From Lepidodermella squamata (taxonomy: Eukaryota > Gastrotricha), in contig JBLDXI010000054.1 in assembly GCA_047495785.1 (NCBI GenBank), positions 372,001-436,000 of the forward strand: a stretch of 64,000 nucleotides of DNA, in the 5' to 3' direction. Of this stretch, positions 1-12,019 are shown piece after piece (positions within the stretch are counted from its first letter, which is position 1; each line of letters begins with the position of its first letter). Made by a program: the position numbers and the translations under genes. Under the pieces are notes generated by a model. The model searched no databases. It was given only the letters and a program-made list of their open reading frames with translations, and was not told the origin of the DNA.

Positions 1-22
1 AAAACTGCTTTTGACTTTTCAG

Positions 23-348
23 CCGATGTAATGTGCGTGGCTACGGCCCATCCTTCCTTCCATCCCGAGCTGAATTTCAATCGAACTGTGGAGGACATGA
101 TTAGCAAGGTAAAGATTCCATCGCTGTGGTTACCAGCTTCAAATGACCCACCCGAACTGTTGGAGGATGGGGCGTGGTTCAAATTACTGATACAGAGCAG
201 CCCGGCGTCTAAGGTAATTCCGTTCCCGCGAATGCAACACGGCTGGGTTCCAAGGGGAGATCTTACGAATCCAGCTATCAAAGAGGACGTTGAAAAAGCT
301 ATAAACGCTGTCACAGATTTCTTTAACGAATGCGTTGATATTAAGTAA
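23..348 (+). CDS. Dienelactone hydrolase-like protein, last exon
   Basis: This is the 3' terminal exon of a gene that begins outside the window. A T-rich acceptor ending TTTTCAG lies just before base 23, and the reading frame is open from there to a TAA stop at 346-348. The peptide matches the C-terminal half of the dienelactone hydrolase (alpha/beta hydrolase) family: a strand with a NDPPE motif carrying the expected acidic residue, followed by MQHGWVPRGD, which supplies the catalytic His. The nucleophile elbow must be upstream. The family hydrolyses small lactone or ester substrates in the cytosol; the substrate here is unknown. An AATAAA signal at 373-378 fits polyadenylation close behind the stop. 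The first ATG at 31 is internal and not a start. Confidence 0.8.
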
Positions 349-708
349 TGATGTGTATTCACTTGTGATTTGAATAAACAATCATTCCACTTTTTTGTGC
401 ATTTTTTCTTCAACTTTAGTACTCAAACATAGGGTAAAAGCTAGTGTCTGAAAGATTACGATCTGGAGAGATCGTTCAGAGAAAAACAATAAAAATTTAT
501 TAAATTGATGAGATATTAGGTAGATAGGTATTCCGTCAATTTTGGGGTTTCGAAATTCACATCCATTGCGGCGTTTATTGGCGAGCCCTGCGGTCTTAGA
601 TTAGATTACGCTGAAAGACTTATTTTATTTAGTTTTAGTGATGCCTTGATCTCTCGACGCTCGACAATTCGGGTGTTGAGGAAGGCGGAGGCAAGGCAAA
701 CAAAAGAA
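349..708. other. Intergenic stretch
   Basis: Apart from the AATAAA at 373-378 I see no coding potential or clear repeat. The region is AT-rich. Confidence 0.6.
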
Positions 709-1150
709 TCAGTCACCCGCTTCCACGTCCGAGAGTATCTCGCTTTTGCTGTAAAATTCAAAATCTTCCAAAGTCTCGACAATTTTACGCCATTCGTCTC
801 GATCTAGTGCAGTTGTTTCGAATGACCAGTCAACAGTTATTTTGATAATTTCGGTCATGTTGCTACCATCTTTACGAGGTCTGCCACGGGACCCGTCGGT
901 TGTTTTCCTTACTTTATTTTCGGTTGTAAGCCCCACTCTTCTTAGAATTCTTTCTACCGAGTCGAGCCACCTAGTTCGAGGTCTTCCCACTGGTCTCTGC
1001 TATTCCTTAGGCGCTACCCACCTGTAAAGATCAAGACTGGCCCCGGTGATATCGGGTCACCTTTATCATTGACATACGTATCCATCCTTGTTATGTGTCC
1101 TAGGTAATTAAGGCGTTGTTTTTCAATTAATCTACCTTCAATTATTCCAG
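709..1150 (-). pseudogene. Non-LTR retrotransposon reverse transcriptase C-terminal remnant
   Basis: On the minus strand, bases about 1150-1020 read IEGRLIEKQRLNYLGHITRM, the conserved 'rLr.lGH..RM' block near the end of LINE reverse transcriptases. After a stop and frame change, the 709-990 frame reads GRPRTRWLDSVERILRRVGL and then ALDRDEWRKIV, the usual last block of the same proteins. The order is right but the frames do not join, so this is a dead 3' fragment. It belongs to a different LINE type from the elements at 46-64 kb, which lack the GRPR-RW tail. The clade cannot be fixed from such a short piece. Confidence 0.75.
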
Positions 1151-1429
1151 CACACATTGATAGTCATGAATTAATCAGGAAAAATTCAAATTTCCGCATT
1201 TTTGGTAGAAGGTAGAAAGTTAAAACCTAAGATAGGGTGAACTGTTTTAGCACTTCTAAATTTTAGATAAGATAAAGCTTTGCTAAATCAATATATTACC
1301 GCGCCTGCGGTGAATTAGAGATAACGTATAGGTGTTTGCAAAGTGGTTTTGACAAGTTGAGTTAAGAAGTTATTGTTTTACCAACAGACTTAGCTGTGGA
1401 CCAACGCTGACCTCGTCATTTGCAGTGAA
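1151..1429. other. 5' flank of the first DUF2236 gene
   Basis: This is AT-rich non-coding sequence. It does not obviously align with the long duplicated flank shared by the other two DUF2236 genes, except for a short similar stretch just before the ATG. Confidence 0.5.
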
Positions 1430-2419
1430 ATGGCACAAACAAAGGATTCCGTTATACCAAGGCGCCCACTCCCTGAAGGATCGCCATTGATTGAACTTCG
1501 AGCGCAGAAAGATTCCGATGAGTTATATGATAACCCTGAGGACCCACCGGTTCCAGAATGGTACAACGCAGAGCTGTACCAACGAGGTCGTCAAGTTTGG
1601 AGGAAAAACATGTTCTCTGAATCAATCAGCCTCGTTAACGCTTTGGTCATGCTATTTTCCGTTGAATCACTAGTCCGGCCACTTCTTTTTACCGGAAGAA
1701 GCTCAGGGGCGAAAAACTCACGTCGCCGCTATGTCGAAACCGGCATCCACCTATACAAATGGCACATGATGTTGGATCCGTTTTCCGCTGATGAAAATGA
1801 AGGCCTCAATTCGTTACGCAAGGTCAGGAGACTTCACGCATATATTCGGAAGCTTATGCAAAATAGGGGCCAATCTAGCTTTGGCCAGTACGAGATGAGT
1901 ATTACTCAAAGTTTCTTCATAATGCCAACCATTCTTCACGCTAAAGAGTGGGGATGTAACCCTTCTGAAGCTGACCTTGAAGGATTCTTGCACATGTGGG
2001 CAGTTTTTGGCTACATACTCGGAATTCCTGATGAATTCAACCTCTGTCTAGGTGGAATCGATCGTTGTGAAAAGCTTTGCATGGCCATCGAAAAGGAGGA
2101 AATAGTCCCCGGCATCCGTGATGATGAATCCCATTTTCGATCACTTGCAAATGATTTCGTCGAAGGTATGCGATCTGTCTGGCTTCCATTCCGCTTGCTG
2201 ACGACTAATGGCCTTCTAGCTTTCATATGCCCATCCTTGGGTATGTCTGTGGAAGAAGTTGGAAGTCTCACTCTGGGCGATCGAATTTTGTGTTGGGTCT
2301 TGAAGGGTCAGTTCTGGCTCATCTATCATTTTTCAGCCTACAGAGCGCTCTGGAATTCGCTTTCCGAGAGACTGGTTATATTCCTCAGCAATCAGCTGGC
2401 CGCTAACAAATTTGACTGA
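1430..2419 (+). CDS. DUF2236 (mpaB/rubber oxygenase-like) protein, copy A
   Basis: An intronless 329-residue protein of the ER-bound oxygenase mpaB / rubber oxygenase catalytic domain family (DUF2236), as found in arthropods. Family marks visible here are the RRRYVETGIHLYKW block, the basic RKVRRLH helix, the FGQYEMSITQ segment, and a long helix ending GYILGIPDEFNLCLGG. Characterised bacterial and fungal members are oxygen-using enzymes of terpenoid or polyisoprene metabolism; the animal substrate is unknown. Hydrophobic stretches near residues 65-85 and 285-305 suggest membrane association. The ATG at 1430 is preferred because all three copies align from a VIPRR motif a few residues downstream. 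The C-terminal third is almost identical in DNA to copy B (12020-13000), while the N-terminal third is clearly more diverged. Confidence 0.8.
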   Translation: MAQTKDSVIPRRPLPEGSPLIELRAQKDSDELYDNPEDPPVPEWYNAELYQRGRQVWRKNMFSESISLVNALVMLFSVESLVRPLLFTGRSSGAKNSRRRYVETGIHLYKWHMMLDPFSADENEGLNSLRKVRRLHAYIRKLMQNRGQSSFGQYEMSITQSFFIMPTILHAKEWGCNPSEADLEGFLHMWAVFGYILGIPDEFNLCLGGIDRCEKLCMAIEKEEIVPGIRDDESHFRSLANDFVEGMRSVWLPFRLLTTNGLLAFICPSLGMSVEEVGSLTLGDRILCWVLKGQFWLIYHFSAYRALWNSLSERLVIFLSNQLAANKFD

Positions 2420-3147
2420 CCAATTTAAATTCAATATATATTTGAAGAAAACTGAGAAATGAAACCATATGATATCTCTTCGCCCATAGCAATAGTGTGA
2501 ACTCAATTCCAGGATGGGCAGTAAAACCCAAACTACTTTATTCTATGGGCATTATTTGAATGGCTGTGTTAGTTTTAATCTGGTCTTGCTTTTATCTAAA
2601 CCAAACTTTATTGTAGCCAAACCAAATTCGCCTGTTAGCGGAACCAAATTTTGGAATTGGAATTTTCAATAGGCCCAAAACCAATTTTCGAAACCTTCAA
2701 GGGTGTCATGATTGATGGGTATAATTTGAAGAAAATCATCTTCAAATTCAGCGTGAAATTCTGAATAAGACGTAATCTTCATAATAAAATTCATAAATTG
2801 CCTCTATTTCGTAAAAAAAAATTAGAAAATTGACCCTTGGCCTATCTAAAAATTAGGATCCGCAGTACGCAAATTTGGTTCCGCTGAGAGATATTGTGGT
2901 TTTTATCAGAGAAAATTTCAGTTAGCAATTAAGGCAGCTTCCTAGTGACCAGTTTTTTTAAGGCAAGAATCAGGTTCGAAGTGAAAGATAAAGGATAGTG
3001 GTCGAAAGTGAAGAGAATCAATTTGTGTTATATCAATAGACTTTCAAACCGATTCGAACGTTAGAATTTCGAAGCCGAAACTGAGACAACAGGTTGAAAA
3101 AGTTGATCACAAGAATATTTAGATCAGAATCAGATCCAAACTACAAT
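2420..3147. other. Intergenic stretch
   Basis: AT-rich sequence between convergent genes. I see no coding block, and no repeat I could match elsewhere in the window. Confidence 0.5.
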
Positions 3148-6100
3148 CTAGCTTGAAGCCAGTTCAATCTCGCAAATTGGATAGGCGTCAGCAGAGCAAG
3201 CATCGTCGTACCACTCGCTCGAAAACAAATTATTCTCATAACCGAAAAATATGCAACCGATCGATGCGTAAAATGAAGTAGTTGTCGGAGAGGGTCTTCC
3301 TGCTGCGTAATTCGTGAATGTTACCGTTGTTCCAGTGTCCCATTTCGGATACTGACCGGTCACGTCGATGCGTGATGATATACCAAGATGGTAACCAAAT
3401 ACGCTGCCCTGCCATTTTCCTGTTTCAAAACGACTAATCCAAGACTAATTTGACATAATGGCTATGCTCACTTCCAAGATGCATTGTTATGCCTGTTATG
3501 AAATGCTGCTCAGCCTCGGTCTCTATCGTAAGTAAGTGAGCATTGGTTTTCTGACAGATTGCAGTGGCCTCTGTTCGGTTTCTAGGCATTCTATAGATTA
3601 TGTAGCAGCTACCTAGGAAATAATACGGACACCCTGTGGTAAAAAGAAAGACTCACTAAATTGATTCATTACCAAGTTTTGACTCACAATCTTTCATGCC
3701 TAGGCTGCAAATCGCACTCGCATTCAAGTCGAAGCGTTCGGTCGTCCATTTATACGATGAATCACTGTTCAAAGTGATGGCGGCGTACGGCTGCGACGGA
3801 TCCGTGAAAACCTGACCAGTTGCCCAGTCGGATTCGGCTGAATTCATCCAGAATTCAATAGCAAGTCAACTTAACGTTAGATGACTCACCACACATTGGC
3901 AAAGGATCGCAATATTCAGCAGTGGTCTTATCATCATCTCGAATGCAGAAAGGGCCGTTCGGCATCAAATCTGGGTCCGGATTCCTGCAGTAAGAATGCG
4001 CAACGCTCTGCTCAGGGAATCGGTAGAACTTTTGGCTGTAGGCAGTAGTGTCCCACCTGGCGCATAATGCCCCACTGGCAGTTTTCGACATTTGACCGTT
4101 ATACTCCCGACCTGATGGAGTGAACCGGCAATCTTGTGGATATGACTGGCTTATTGCTTGTAAAAGGACGATCCGTTTATTCGCATTAATAAAAGGCTTC
4201 TCGAACTTACGAATTTCACATATAGTTATGAAGTGATCCCAATCTCCGACGTCACTGAAGGAATCTTTGTTAGCTCCATTCCAATACTCATTTGAATTTT
4301 TACTCGGACTGAAAAATAATTGATAACCAGTTTTAGCACAATGAATGAACAGGCACGATTGCGCTAAACTTCATCACTGAAAAATAGATGATGTAAAATG
4401 AACCCAGCAATGAGCAACGGGTCTCACTATAATAATGGCAACATGCAGCCGGTCCCTCACGCCTCCCTTACCCCGTCATGTACTTTCCCTCAAGCGCGCT
4501 GTATTATCACAAATTAGCCGGAAAATTTGACAGCATTTAGATTCAATTTTTTATTTAGCCTTTTTTAAATGGCCAGCCACCTAGGGGGTCGCAATACTCC
4601 GTTTGAGAAGCCCTTCTCTAAAACTCAAACTCTTCCCTTTCTTGTTCAACACTAGCTGTTTATGACAAATTTAATGATTCTCTTATTTATGATATTTCAA
4701 CTTGGTAAAATTCAGCATGATAACTCACGGATCCATCGGCCAGACTTCGTAAGCTGGCGAACCAGCAAGGTACAATCTATTGACTTGTGACGTCCAATTT
4801 AGAGGGTTAGGATACGTTGATTGGTTCATAGCTCCGTAATCCAGTACCATGGCGGGTGTCGGTTGTTTGAGAAGTTCGAGGCGCAGCAGCGTGTTTTGGA
4901 GAAGCCGCTTTTTCTGTGGAGCGTGGACTGGCATCGTCAAGGTTCCGCCCATTTTCGAACACCTGACGACCTGCTGAGCAGGCGTCAAGCTCTCCATATT
5001 CAGAATTATCAGACAAGTGTCTTGATATCTCACGCCGTACGGACACGGGCCTATGTCAATGTCTGTTGGGTAGTACAGAAAACTTGGCGTGGCCCAATAT
5101 AGACCCACCAACGGAGCAGTGTAGAACGTGCAGCATCTACCCACAGCCGGGGGGTCGTATTGGTGCTGGTAGACCACGCATCTACCACGCTTGCTTTTGC
5201 ACAACTCGGCGCATTTCGGTGCCGACATAAAGTTGCCAGCCGTTCCATCAGCGCATTCGAATGTGACCAGGGGCACGGTGCCGTTTAAATAGAGACCAGA
5301 TCGCATAGTTGGCGGTCGAGCGTTCTGGATTTTTTCGTAAATCCATTGGTCGTCTTCGCTGTAACCGCCCGGGCCGTTGCAGGATGCTTTTTTCAGATAA
5401 CACATTTTGATTTTTCTGACGAACGTGAATGCGACGCATCGATCGCGATAGACGCGGTCACACTTGTTGGCACACTCCTGAGCGCTCTTAATGTTTGTCA
5501 ATCCTGGGATAATATCATTCTGGCCACAGTCGCCCTGTCGCTTAATGTAGCCTTTCACCTCTTGAATCGGCCGCGGCCACACGTTTGCAGAAAACGCAGC
5601 GTAGCCAGTCCACCATTTTGTCACATTAGGCGATGCGTTTTGCTTAAGAATCTGTAAAACGGTTGGAATATATTTGAAATTGACCTATGATAATTGGTCC
5701 AATATTCGGAAAAGCATTTCAGAATATTTCAAATTTATTACATACAGAATCTGCGTACAATCGCATCAATCGCATGGTAAGGTGATACTTGCGCCCTAGG
5801 TTGAAGAGCCTAGGCACATTTCGTTCTGATCGCCGTAATAGGGGCGCAAATTTGAGGAAGGAGTGCCTATACGACCCCCGGATTTCAATTTTAGCGACAT
5901 CGGTTTACCATATGGCTCACTGAGGTTTTAAGGTTGGTGAAGTTGGAAAAATCCCTGACTTGTGTAATCTCATCCTATAAGCAAATCCAGAAACCTGGTA
6001 TAGCTTCTGCCGCTGTTGCACGCTTTGAAAAGTTACCAGCTCCGACTGAAAGTTTTCGCTGCAAACCTCCCATGAATACTGACGCCATAGCGATTCATTT

Positions 6101-6532
6101 TGTAACAGGTAACACCTGTCGTTTTCGTTGTCTGCAATCCAGCCTGGAGGGCAAAAGTGGCTCTGCAAGCCGACAATTTTAGCTTCTTTCATTGAAAATG
6201 TGTATGTTACTAACCCTGTAATACATGTTATGTTTTCCTTCAGAGTCTTGCTTCAATTTCGGCAACGGACTAGCCGATCCGACGTGGCTGTACAGCTTGC
6301 AGCTTCGTGCTGTTTTGCTGTAAGCGAGGCTGCTACAGCTTGGATTTCCCGTGCAGTAGCTTGTGCATGTAGTCAAAGATTCGACTGACCCTTCATAGTA
6401 CGGTGACAGAGTCGCTGGTAGCTTGCCTTCAAATTCAGGCTTGCTCACCCATTTTTCGAAGGTACTCAGCAGCGATTGGCAATCGCTGAGGCAGAATGCC
6501 ACAGCGGAGAGAACACAAATAAGCAGAAACAT
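3148..6532 (-). CDS. Secreted multidomain protein: PAN, C-type lectin and kringle domains
   Basis: A multi-exon minus-strand gene. Translation starts at 6532 with a hydrophobic signal peptide (MFLLICVLSAVAFCLS). Domains in order are: a PAN/apple module with CTSYCTGNPSC; a C-type lectin-like domain opening CPPGWIADNENDRCYLL and continuing in the exon near 5651 with KWWTGY; two PAN-like Cys-rich modules; a second lectin domain (GPCPYGVRYQDTC to FITICEI, split by an intron between about 4725 and 4307); a kringle (about 4136-3892, with YCRNPDPD and EYCDPLPMCG); and further lectin exons ending in YPICEIELASS and a stop at 3148. Exon borders follow GTGAGT donors and TTTCAG acceptors, for example the donor near 4730 and the acceptor near 4307. 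The product is probably an extracellular adhesion or recognition protein. One gene rather than two is inferred because lectin domains are continued across introns. Confidence 0.7.
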
Positions 6533-7000
6533 TAATTTTATTATGCAATCATCGCCGATATAGGTGAATTGTGGAATTTTTGAGGCTTTGATGACTGGTG
6601 ATGCTAAGCAGCGCATAATCAAAGCATGACTGGCAAGGTGGCAAATCATACGTTTCGCATTTCTGATTTGTTTTTTGTTATATGGATCTGGGCAGGCAGC
6701 GGCAGCGAAAATGTCTTCACTTGGTACGAATCGATAGCTTGCTGAAACTGATAAACATAACGCCTGAATACATATATGCAGCCGAATTTTGTCGATAACG
6801 ATTCCTTTAAAGAGGAATTAAAATTAATTCACTAACTACGTCAATACTGTTTCGAGGCGCCTGGATAGAATAGAGAATAGAGTTAACATTTTTCTTTCAA
6901 CACTTGCGCTATTATCGATTTTGACGTTATTTGATATCTCCGGCACCAAACAGTGGCAACCACGGTACCCTTCGTTCCCTGTACTTCGCACACGGTGGAG

Positions 7001-7030
7001 CGGTCAGGAGCGGTCAGGAGCGGTCAGGAG
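7001..7030 (+). repeat. Three exact copies of a 10-bp unit
   Basis: The unit CGGTCAGGAG is repeated three times head to tail without mismatch. It is preceded by GGAG, so the first copy may begin slightly earlier. Confidence 0.9.
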
Positions 7031-7295
7031 AAGCGGGTTCTGGAATTGTAATCAAATAAGAAAAAAATTTCAATCAAAATATTTTTTGTCGAGCAGGAAA
7101 TGGATCTTTTTTGGCTTAGCTGCCAATTAATGCTAGAAATTTATTTAAAATGCCGAGTCTAATCTCAAGAAGCGATAAGAGGAGCCATGATCACTAGCTG
7201 ATATATTTTTTTGATATATTATATATTATAGGGATTTTTATAATTTCTGGGTCCAAATTTACCGCTGCGGCCAACTTAATTGACCGCCTTGCGCC

Positions 7296-7386
7296 TTGCG
7301 ACCCCGCGTCGTTGATATCTTTCAATTATTTCGTCTCCCCTGTTTATATGATGTCAACGAACAATAAATATTTGAATTTAGAATTT
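7296..7386 (+). mobile_element. Solo 3' end of a LINE
   Basis: About 85 bases, from the GCGTCGTTGATATC block to AATAAATATTTGAATTTAG, are almost identical to 49431-49518, where the same sequence directly follows a LINE reverse transcriptase C-terminus. No coding part is present, as expected from extreme 5' truncation during reverse transcription. Confidence 0.8.
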
Positions 7387-8333
7387 AGTGGAGAACAGTG
7401 ATCATGATTGGCAGATTCTTATTTCCCGCTTTATTGATTGTACTGCAATGAATCGCCGTCTGGAAACTTTCCTATTTATTAGAGCGTAAATCTCATTTAT
7501 TCTCTCAAATGATTATAAACGTTCAAAAACAGGATCATAAAATTGAAATCAGCGATCCAATTATAGGGGTACCGGGGTGACGCGTTCTTAGGGGTAAATT
7601 AGGGAATTTTTTAAAAAGCCTAAGGGTGCCCCTTACGTTTTCAAAATTTAGGCTGATCAAATGCCACCCGCTTGGAAATGGAACTAGTCGGAACGCTGAT
7701 TGAAACGCCCAACATTTCAGGCTGATATTATTTTACGTGACCCAACACTAGAAAGCAATTACCATAGTGACGTCTAAATTGCGTCTCATGCTAAAATCCA
7801 ACAATATGGCAGCCTGCAGAAATAGGTCGTACAGCGTACAGGCTGAATGTTGATAGGTTTGCCGCAAGAAGGACAGGTTTTAATTGCAGATTTTTTTGAG
7901 ACGCAATTTTAGCGTCACTATGAATCAGAAAGCGGCTCCAGCTCATGTATGAACAGAACGTGGCTAGGCAGCGAGGCTGTTACCCTCTACCTTTATTCCT
8001 AATCACGCAAATTATTTGTTGGTAATGAGAAAATCACGTATTTTTTCACGGAACTGGGTATTTATCGAGTGAGAATGCCTACGCACGACACGCTTTACCA
8101 TCGGATGCTTGCCGCTACCAAAGAATCAAATTGTTTCCGCAGGATTGCCGCCAAAAATAAACTAATTACGTCGGTAAATCAATTTGAAACACGTCGAGAG
8201 AGAAAGACAGACAGTTGTTGGACCATTTTTGATTGAAAGGATAAATGCTGCCCTCGGTATGACGCCTCCGTAAAACAAAAATTTTCGCAGCGGGAATTTA
8301 AAGCTGTCTCGAGAAAAAACGGATGTAGAGAAA

Positions 8334-10561
8334 ATGAGAAGCGTTTTAAGATTAGTGATCATCTTCAAACTTATTTCCGCTAGCGTCGGAGGTGAGTAAT
8401 CTAGGTGCAGAAAATCTATTCGCTGAAATGGCTAATATTAACTGAATTCGTTTGATTACGATTTTTGGTGTTTGATCACAATTCTTCAATTCGAACTATC
8501 ATGTCTACAATTGTACCATTCTAATCATTTAATTTTTTTTTCAAGCTCGCGTTCCAGCGTGTCTGCAGAGAAATGGCTTCTGCAACACTGCCAATACGTG
8601 CACGTGCCTCGCCCCTTTTACAGGCAGTGACTGCTCGCAAGGTATGACCTATTTTATTGAGTCATGCGTTTGTTTGAATGTCGCTATTTTGAAACTAATA
8701 CAGACAAGGGTCCTACGTTGTCAGATCGACGCCAGTTCTCGCCTGAATTTCTCGCCTTAACGACGGGTTTTATCGTAATGTTTCAAGATGCGATTTAACG
8801 AAATTGAAATGATCCTTCTTTAGAAAACAACTGGATATGCGCCCAAAATAGGGTGTTCCCTATCGTTGGCCCAAACAACGAAATAGTCAATAATCAATAA
8901 TCAAGTCAACATGGCTGGATCTCTTACAAGCAAAAAGGTAATGGATGAAAATCACTAAATCAAAACTGTCACCTTGGGAAAATGAGGTAGTTGCATAAAC
9001 TGGGAGAAGCTGAGCGGGCCAGTGGTCTCTTTGAATCTCTTCGAATGGGATGAGCTTCCCCCTCCCGAATGATGAGGAACCATGTTGAAAGTAAGCAAAA
9101 TCATGATTTAAGGCTTCATTTTGGGACTCGAAATCGAACGCTTAAATTGTCCTGAAAAAAGGCTAAAAGGCGAATCGGGCAAACTAATTATCTGCTATCA
9201 GCGAGTAAGGTCCTTGTTCCTTGAAAGATGAATCAGGACAGTCGCGATGTCCCAATCCATCAGTTGATTAGCTGTAACACGAGATTCATAGTCATTCCTA
9301 GCTCTGGTTTGACATGGTCCCGCTATCAGCGAGGAGGGGGAGGGGCGGAGGTGATCAATTAAATTTGAGCCCAAAATTTGCACATCATAAGGGGACCCGT
9401 ACTCGGAGCACTGATTGCTTATTCGCTAATCACGCCAATATCGAATCCCACAATAAAAGAATGCTCATGGCTCACTTACGGCCTGCGGAATGACCGAACT
9501 ATGACGTTATCTTTTAAGTATTTTATGGCGGGTGATTTTTCCATAAACGTCACATTGCATTACGACGCTCCTGTTGGAAATCATTTGGACTGGATCACCA
9601 TATCAGTCATTTCTAATTCATCCATCAATTACGCCGCAGCTGGCAGCTATAAGCCGGTTGATTATAACAATTTCGCCGGCTTTACTTTGACCTATGGCGG
9701 GTGGAATAACGGCGGCGAGTTTCAACCGTTCTCCTCGCCAATTAAGGTCGCCTTTGGTTACAATCACCTGTTCAATTTCAGTCGGGAGCTGATGAGAGGC
9801 CGAACCAGTATAGGCATTGTCGTCAAAGGTGCAACGAAGCTGTGGGCTGATGTATGCACGCCAGCATCCTGCACGGCTGTTTTCAACGGAGTCGACTCGC
9901 CAGGATTCATCCCGACCGATCCAACCATGCAGCTATCCATAATTCGTGTCGGAGGTGAAAATAATGCGGCCTTCTACGGCATAAGAGTTTTTGACATTCG
10001 AACTTACCAATTTTGTGAGTTGAATCGTAGTTTCTGAATGTCTTTTGATCTAATACTTTTGCCACAGATGAAAAACTGTCTTGTGACCCGCCTTGCAAAA
10101 ATGGAAGGTGTTATGGTATGGGAAAGTGTGCCTGTAAAGCCGGTTGGACAGGGCCATCGTGCAACAGGCGTGAGCGAATTCAAATAATTTGGTCTTATCA
10201 GTACCGGCATTTTGCTTGATCAGAGATTTGCGGATCAATCACATGCCAAACAAAGGCATACTGCACCGCACCGAACACATGCACATGCTTTGACAAATGG
10301 AGGACCGGCAACGATTGCATGAAAGGCATGTTCTTTTACTTTATTATAGCTTTTAACTAATTCCAAAAGAGCTGCCTCCATAATATGAACGAGGAGTTGA
10401 TAGATGTAACATCACATTTCAGCTAAGAAAATTTGAATTCTTTGTATTTTACAGCGCTGTGCGATTGCAAGGTGGCTAAACGGTGTGCTTACAAGCTGTG
10501 TGACTGCCCAGATGGTTCTCAACGCCGCGACTGCAACGACCAGCGAGCTGATGATCTCTGA
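8334..10561 (+). CDS. Secreted protein with C-terminal EGF-like modules (S1)
   Basis: The start at 8334 gives a signal peptide (MRSVLRLVIIFKLISASVG), then a GTGAGT donor at 8392. Exon 2 (8546-8641) encodes an EGF-like module with CNTANTCTCLAPFTGSDC. A main exon ending at 10014 encodes about 200 residues with WITISVISNSSINYAA, no recognised domain, and several N-glycosylation sites. Exons 10068-10169 and 10224-10325 add two EGF-like modules (NGRCYGMGKCACKAGWTGPSC and CGSITCQTKAYC), and exon 10455-10561 ends in a Cys-rich tail (LCDCPDGSQRRDCND). The intron at 10326-10454 must use a GC donor (AAAG|GCATG) to keep the frame. An exon at about 8824-8940 hits a TAA inside a 7-bp tandem duplication, so the N-terminal model is uncertain. 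A damaged paralogue lies at 16473-17880. Confidence 0.6.
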
Positions 10562-10952
10562 TTATTACCTGCCCAGATGACTTGAACCATTTCATTTTCG
10601 ATCTTTCGATCTCAGCCTATTTAAATACTGTTTTTAAATCGCTGGAAGAACGTGAGAGATAAGGGTTGTCTGTTATTCGCTGATGAGCTTTGTAAATATG
10701 ATTTTGTTTCTCACTTGTTGGGGGTTGAAATGTTACAGGGATAAATTCAGCTGTGTCCATAGCAGATAGCATATCGGGGGTGGACTACACACGATGGGTA
10801 GAAAGTGTTTCTGGCGATTAGGCTCGGGACTGACTTGGCGAAGATGCATTATGTTGGTTTTACGCCATTTCTTTCTATTCTAGGCGACTCGTTCTACCGC
10901 CCTCGCCGTGATATCGCTATGTCGTGAGTTGTTGTAATAGTCTAAAGTCTAT

Positions 10953-11062
10953 AAGGTCAATTTTTAAAACTGGTGTATCGCGGAGTGGGCGGATAGCGAC
11001 TCGCCAAGAATAGAACTCCGCCCAATGCGCGATATGAGCACTAGTTTTCAAAATTGACCTTT
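10953..11062 (+). repeat. MITE-like hairpin, copy 1
   Basis: The left arm, beginning AAGGTCAATTTTTAAAACTGG (10953-10982), and the right arm (11028-11062) are imperfect inverted repeats of about 30 bp around a GC-rich core containing CGGAGTGGGCGGATAGCGAC. The same unit, inverted with the segmental duplication, lies at 58356-58468. No target-site duplication could be fixed. Confidence 0.65.
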
Positions 11063-12019
11063 TTGACTATTATGACGCAGTATCTCACGGCAGTTCGCAA
11101 TGAGAATGAGGAGTTTACTGTGATATGATTTTCTACCGTCGAGCCGCGAGTCTCCTGCCGTGAGTCACGGTGTATATCAAATCCTAATTGTCGCTATTCA
11201 AGTTGCCGATAACGCTTCGTTTTTCATCTCACGTATTCACCTTCGGTTTATATCACATCATCTCGGTGCCAACAATATTTGGCATTGGTTTGAGGTTTCG
11301 GAAACGAATATATCTGAAATGAAATAGCACTGTCCTATGCTACTTGTTGTTCGATTGTTACTTCAAAGGATAGGCTTATGCTACTCTGTTGCCGCTCGAT
11401 AATCGCTTTCGCTTATATTCATGTCAAGGAGATTAAACCAAAGTAGTAGGAATAAAAATAAATTTAAAATGATTTTGAAAAGAAATCGCTTCAAGATTCC
11501 AGAGAGCGAAGTACCTTGGGGTGGTAGGGATCCTCCTACCAGTTCAATCAGTCCGCAAGGTGAACTCAGTGAAAGACCATCAAAGGTGTCGATTTTCCTT
11601 ATCCTAAGCACTTCTGCCGTCCTACTTCGCTCTTTATAAGATCCTATCTTTTTTCTCTTGCTGACTGGTTTCGTGATGTTCAGCAGAAGTAGGTTGCATT
11701 TTCGGCGGCGTGTATAGCATAAATGCGCATTGAATGTTTACTCAAATATCTGAAGAAGCAGATATCCTCAGCAGAGATTAAGGAGAAGGTTTTTTTAACG
11801 CCAAAATGAGTTCACCAGTTAACATTTCTAGACAATTCAGGAAAATACTTATTGCAGTCTGCTTTGCTCAGCTCGCGACGGGAATTACAGATAATGAATA
11901 CTGTCTTTGCGAAGCTTTTTTTTTAGACAGGCTGGATAATGCATTGCGATAAGATACGGTTTATCCACAGACATTCGCGGACTTGATGGAAACACGTCAT
12001 ATGCAGTATAATTGCTGAA

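Larger units (their letters stand above)
6533..8333. other. Intergenic stretch with repeat debris
   Basis: Contains a 10-bp tandem repeat (7001-7030) and a LINE 3' end (7296-7386), listed separately. The rest is AT-rich and I see no exon I could defend. Confidence 0.5.

Noticed and set aside
2011-2271. Minus-strand frame conserved at the same place in all three DUF2236 genes
   Set aside because: It is a mirror of the conserved coding strand; its conservation follows from the plus-sense protein.
11381-11640. Overlapping frames on both strands in the duplicated flank
   Set aside because: The frames are not preserved in the right-hand copy of the duplication, so they are unlikely to be coding.
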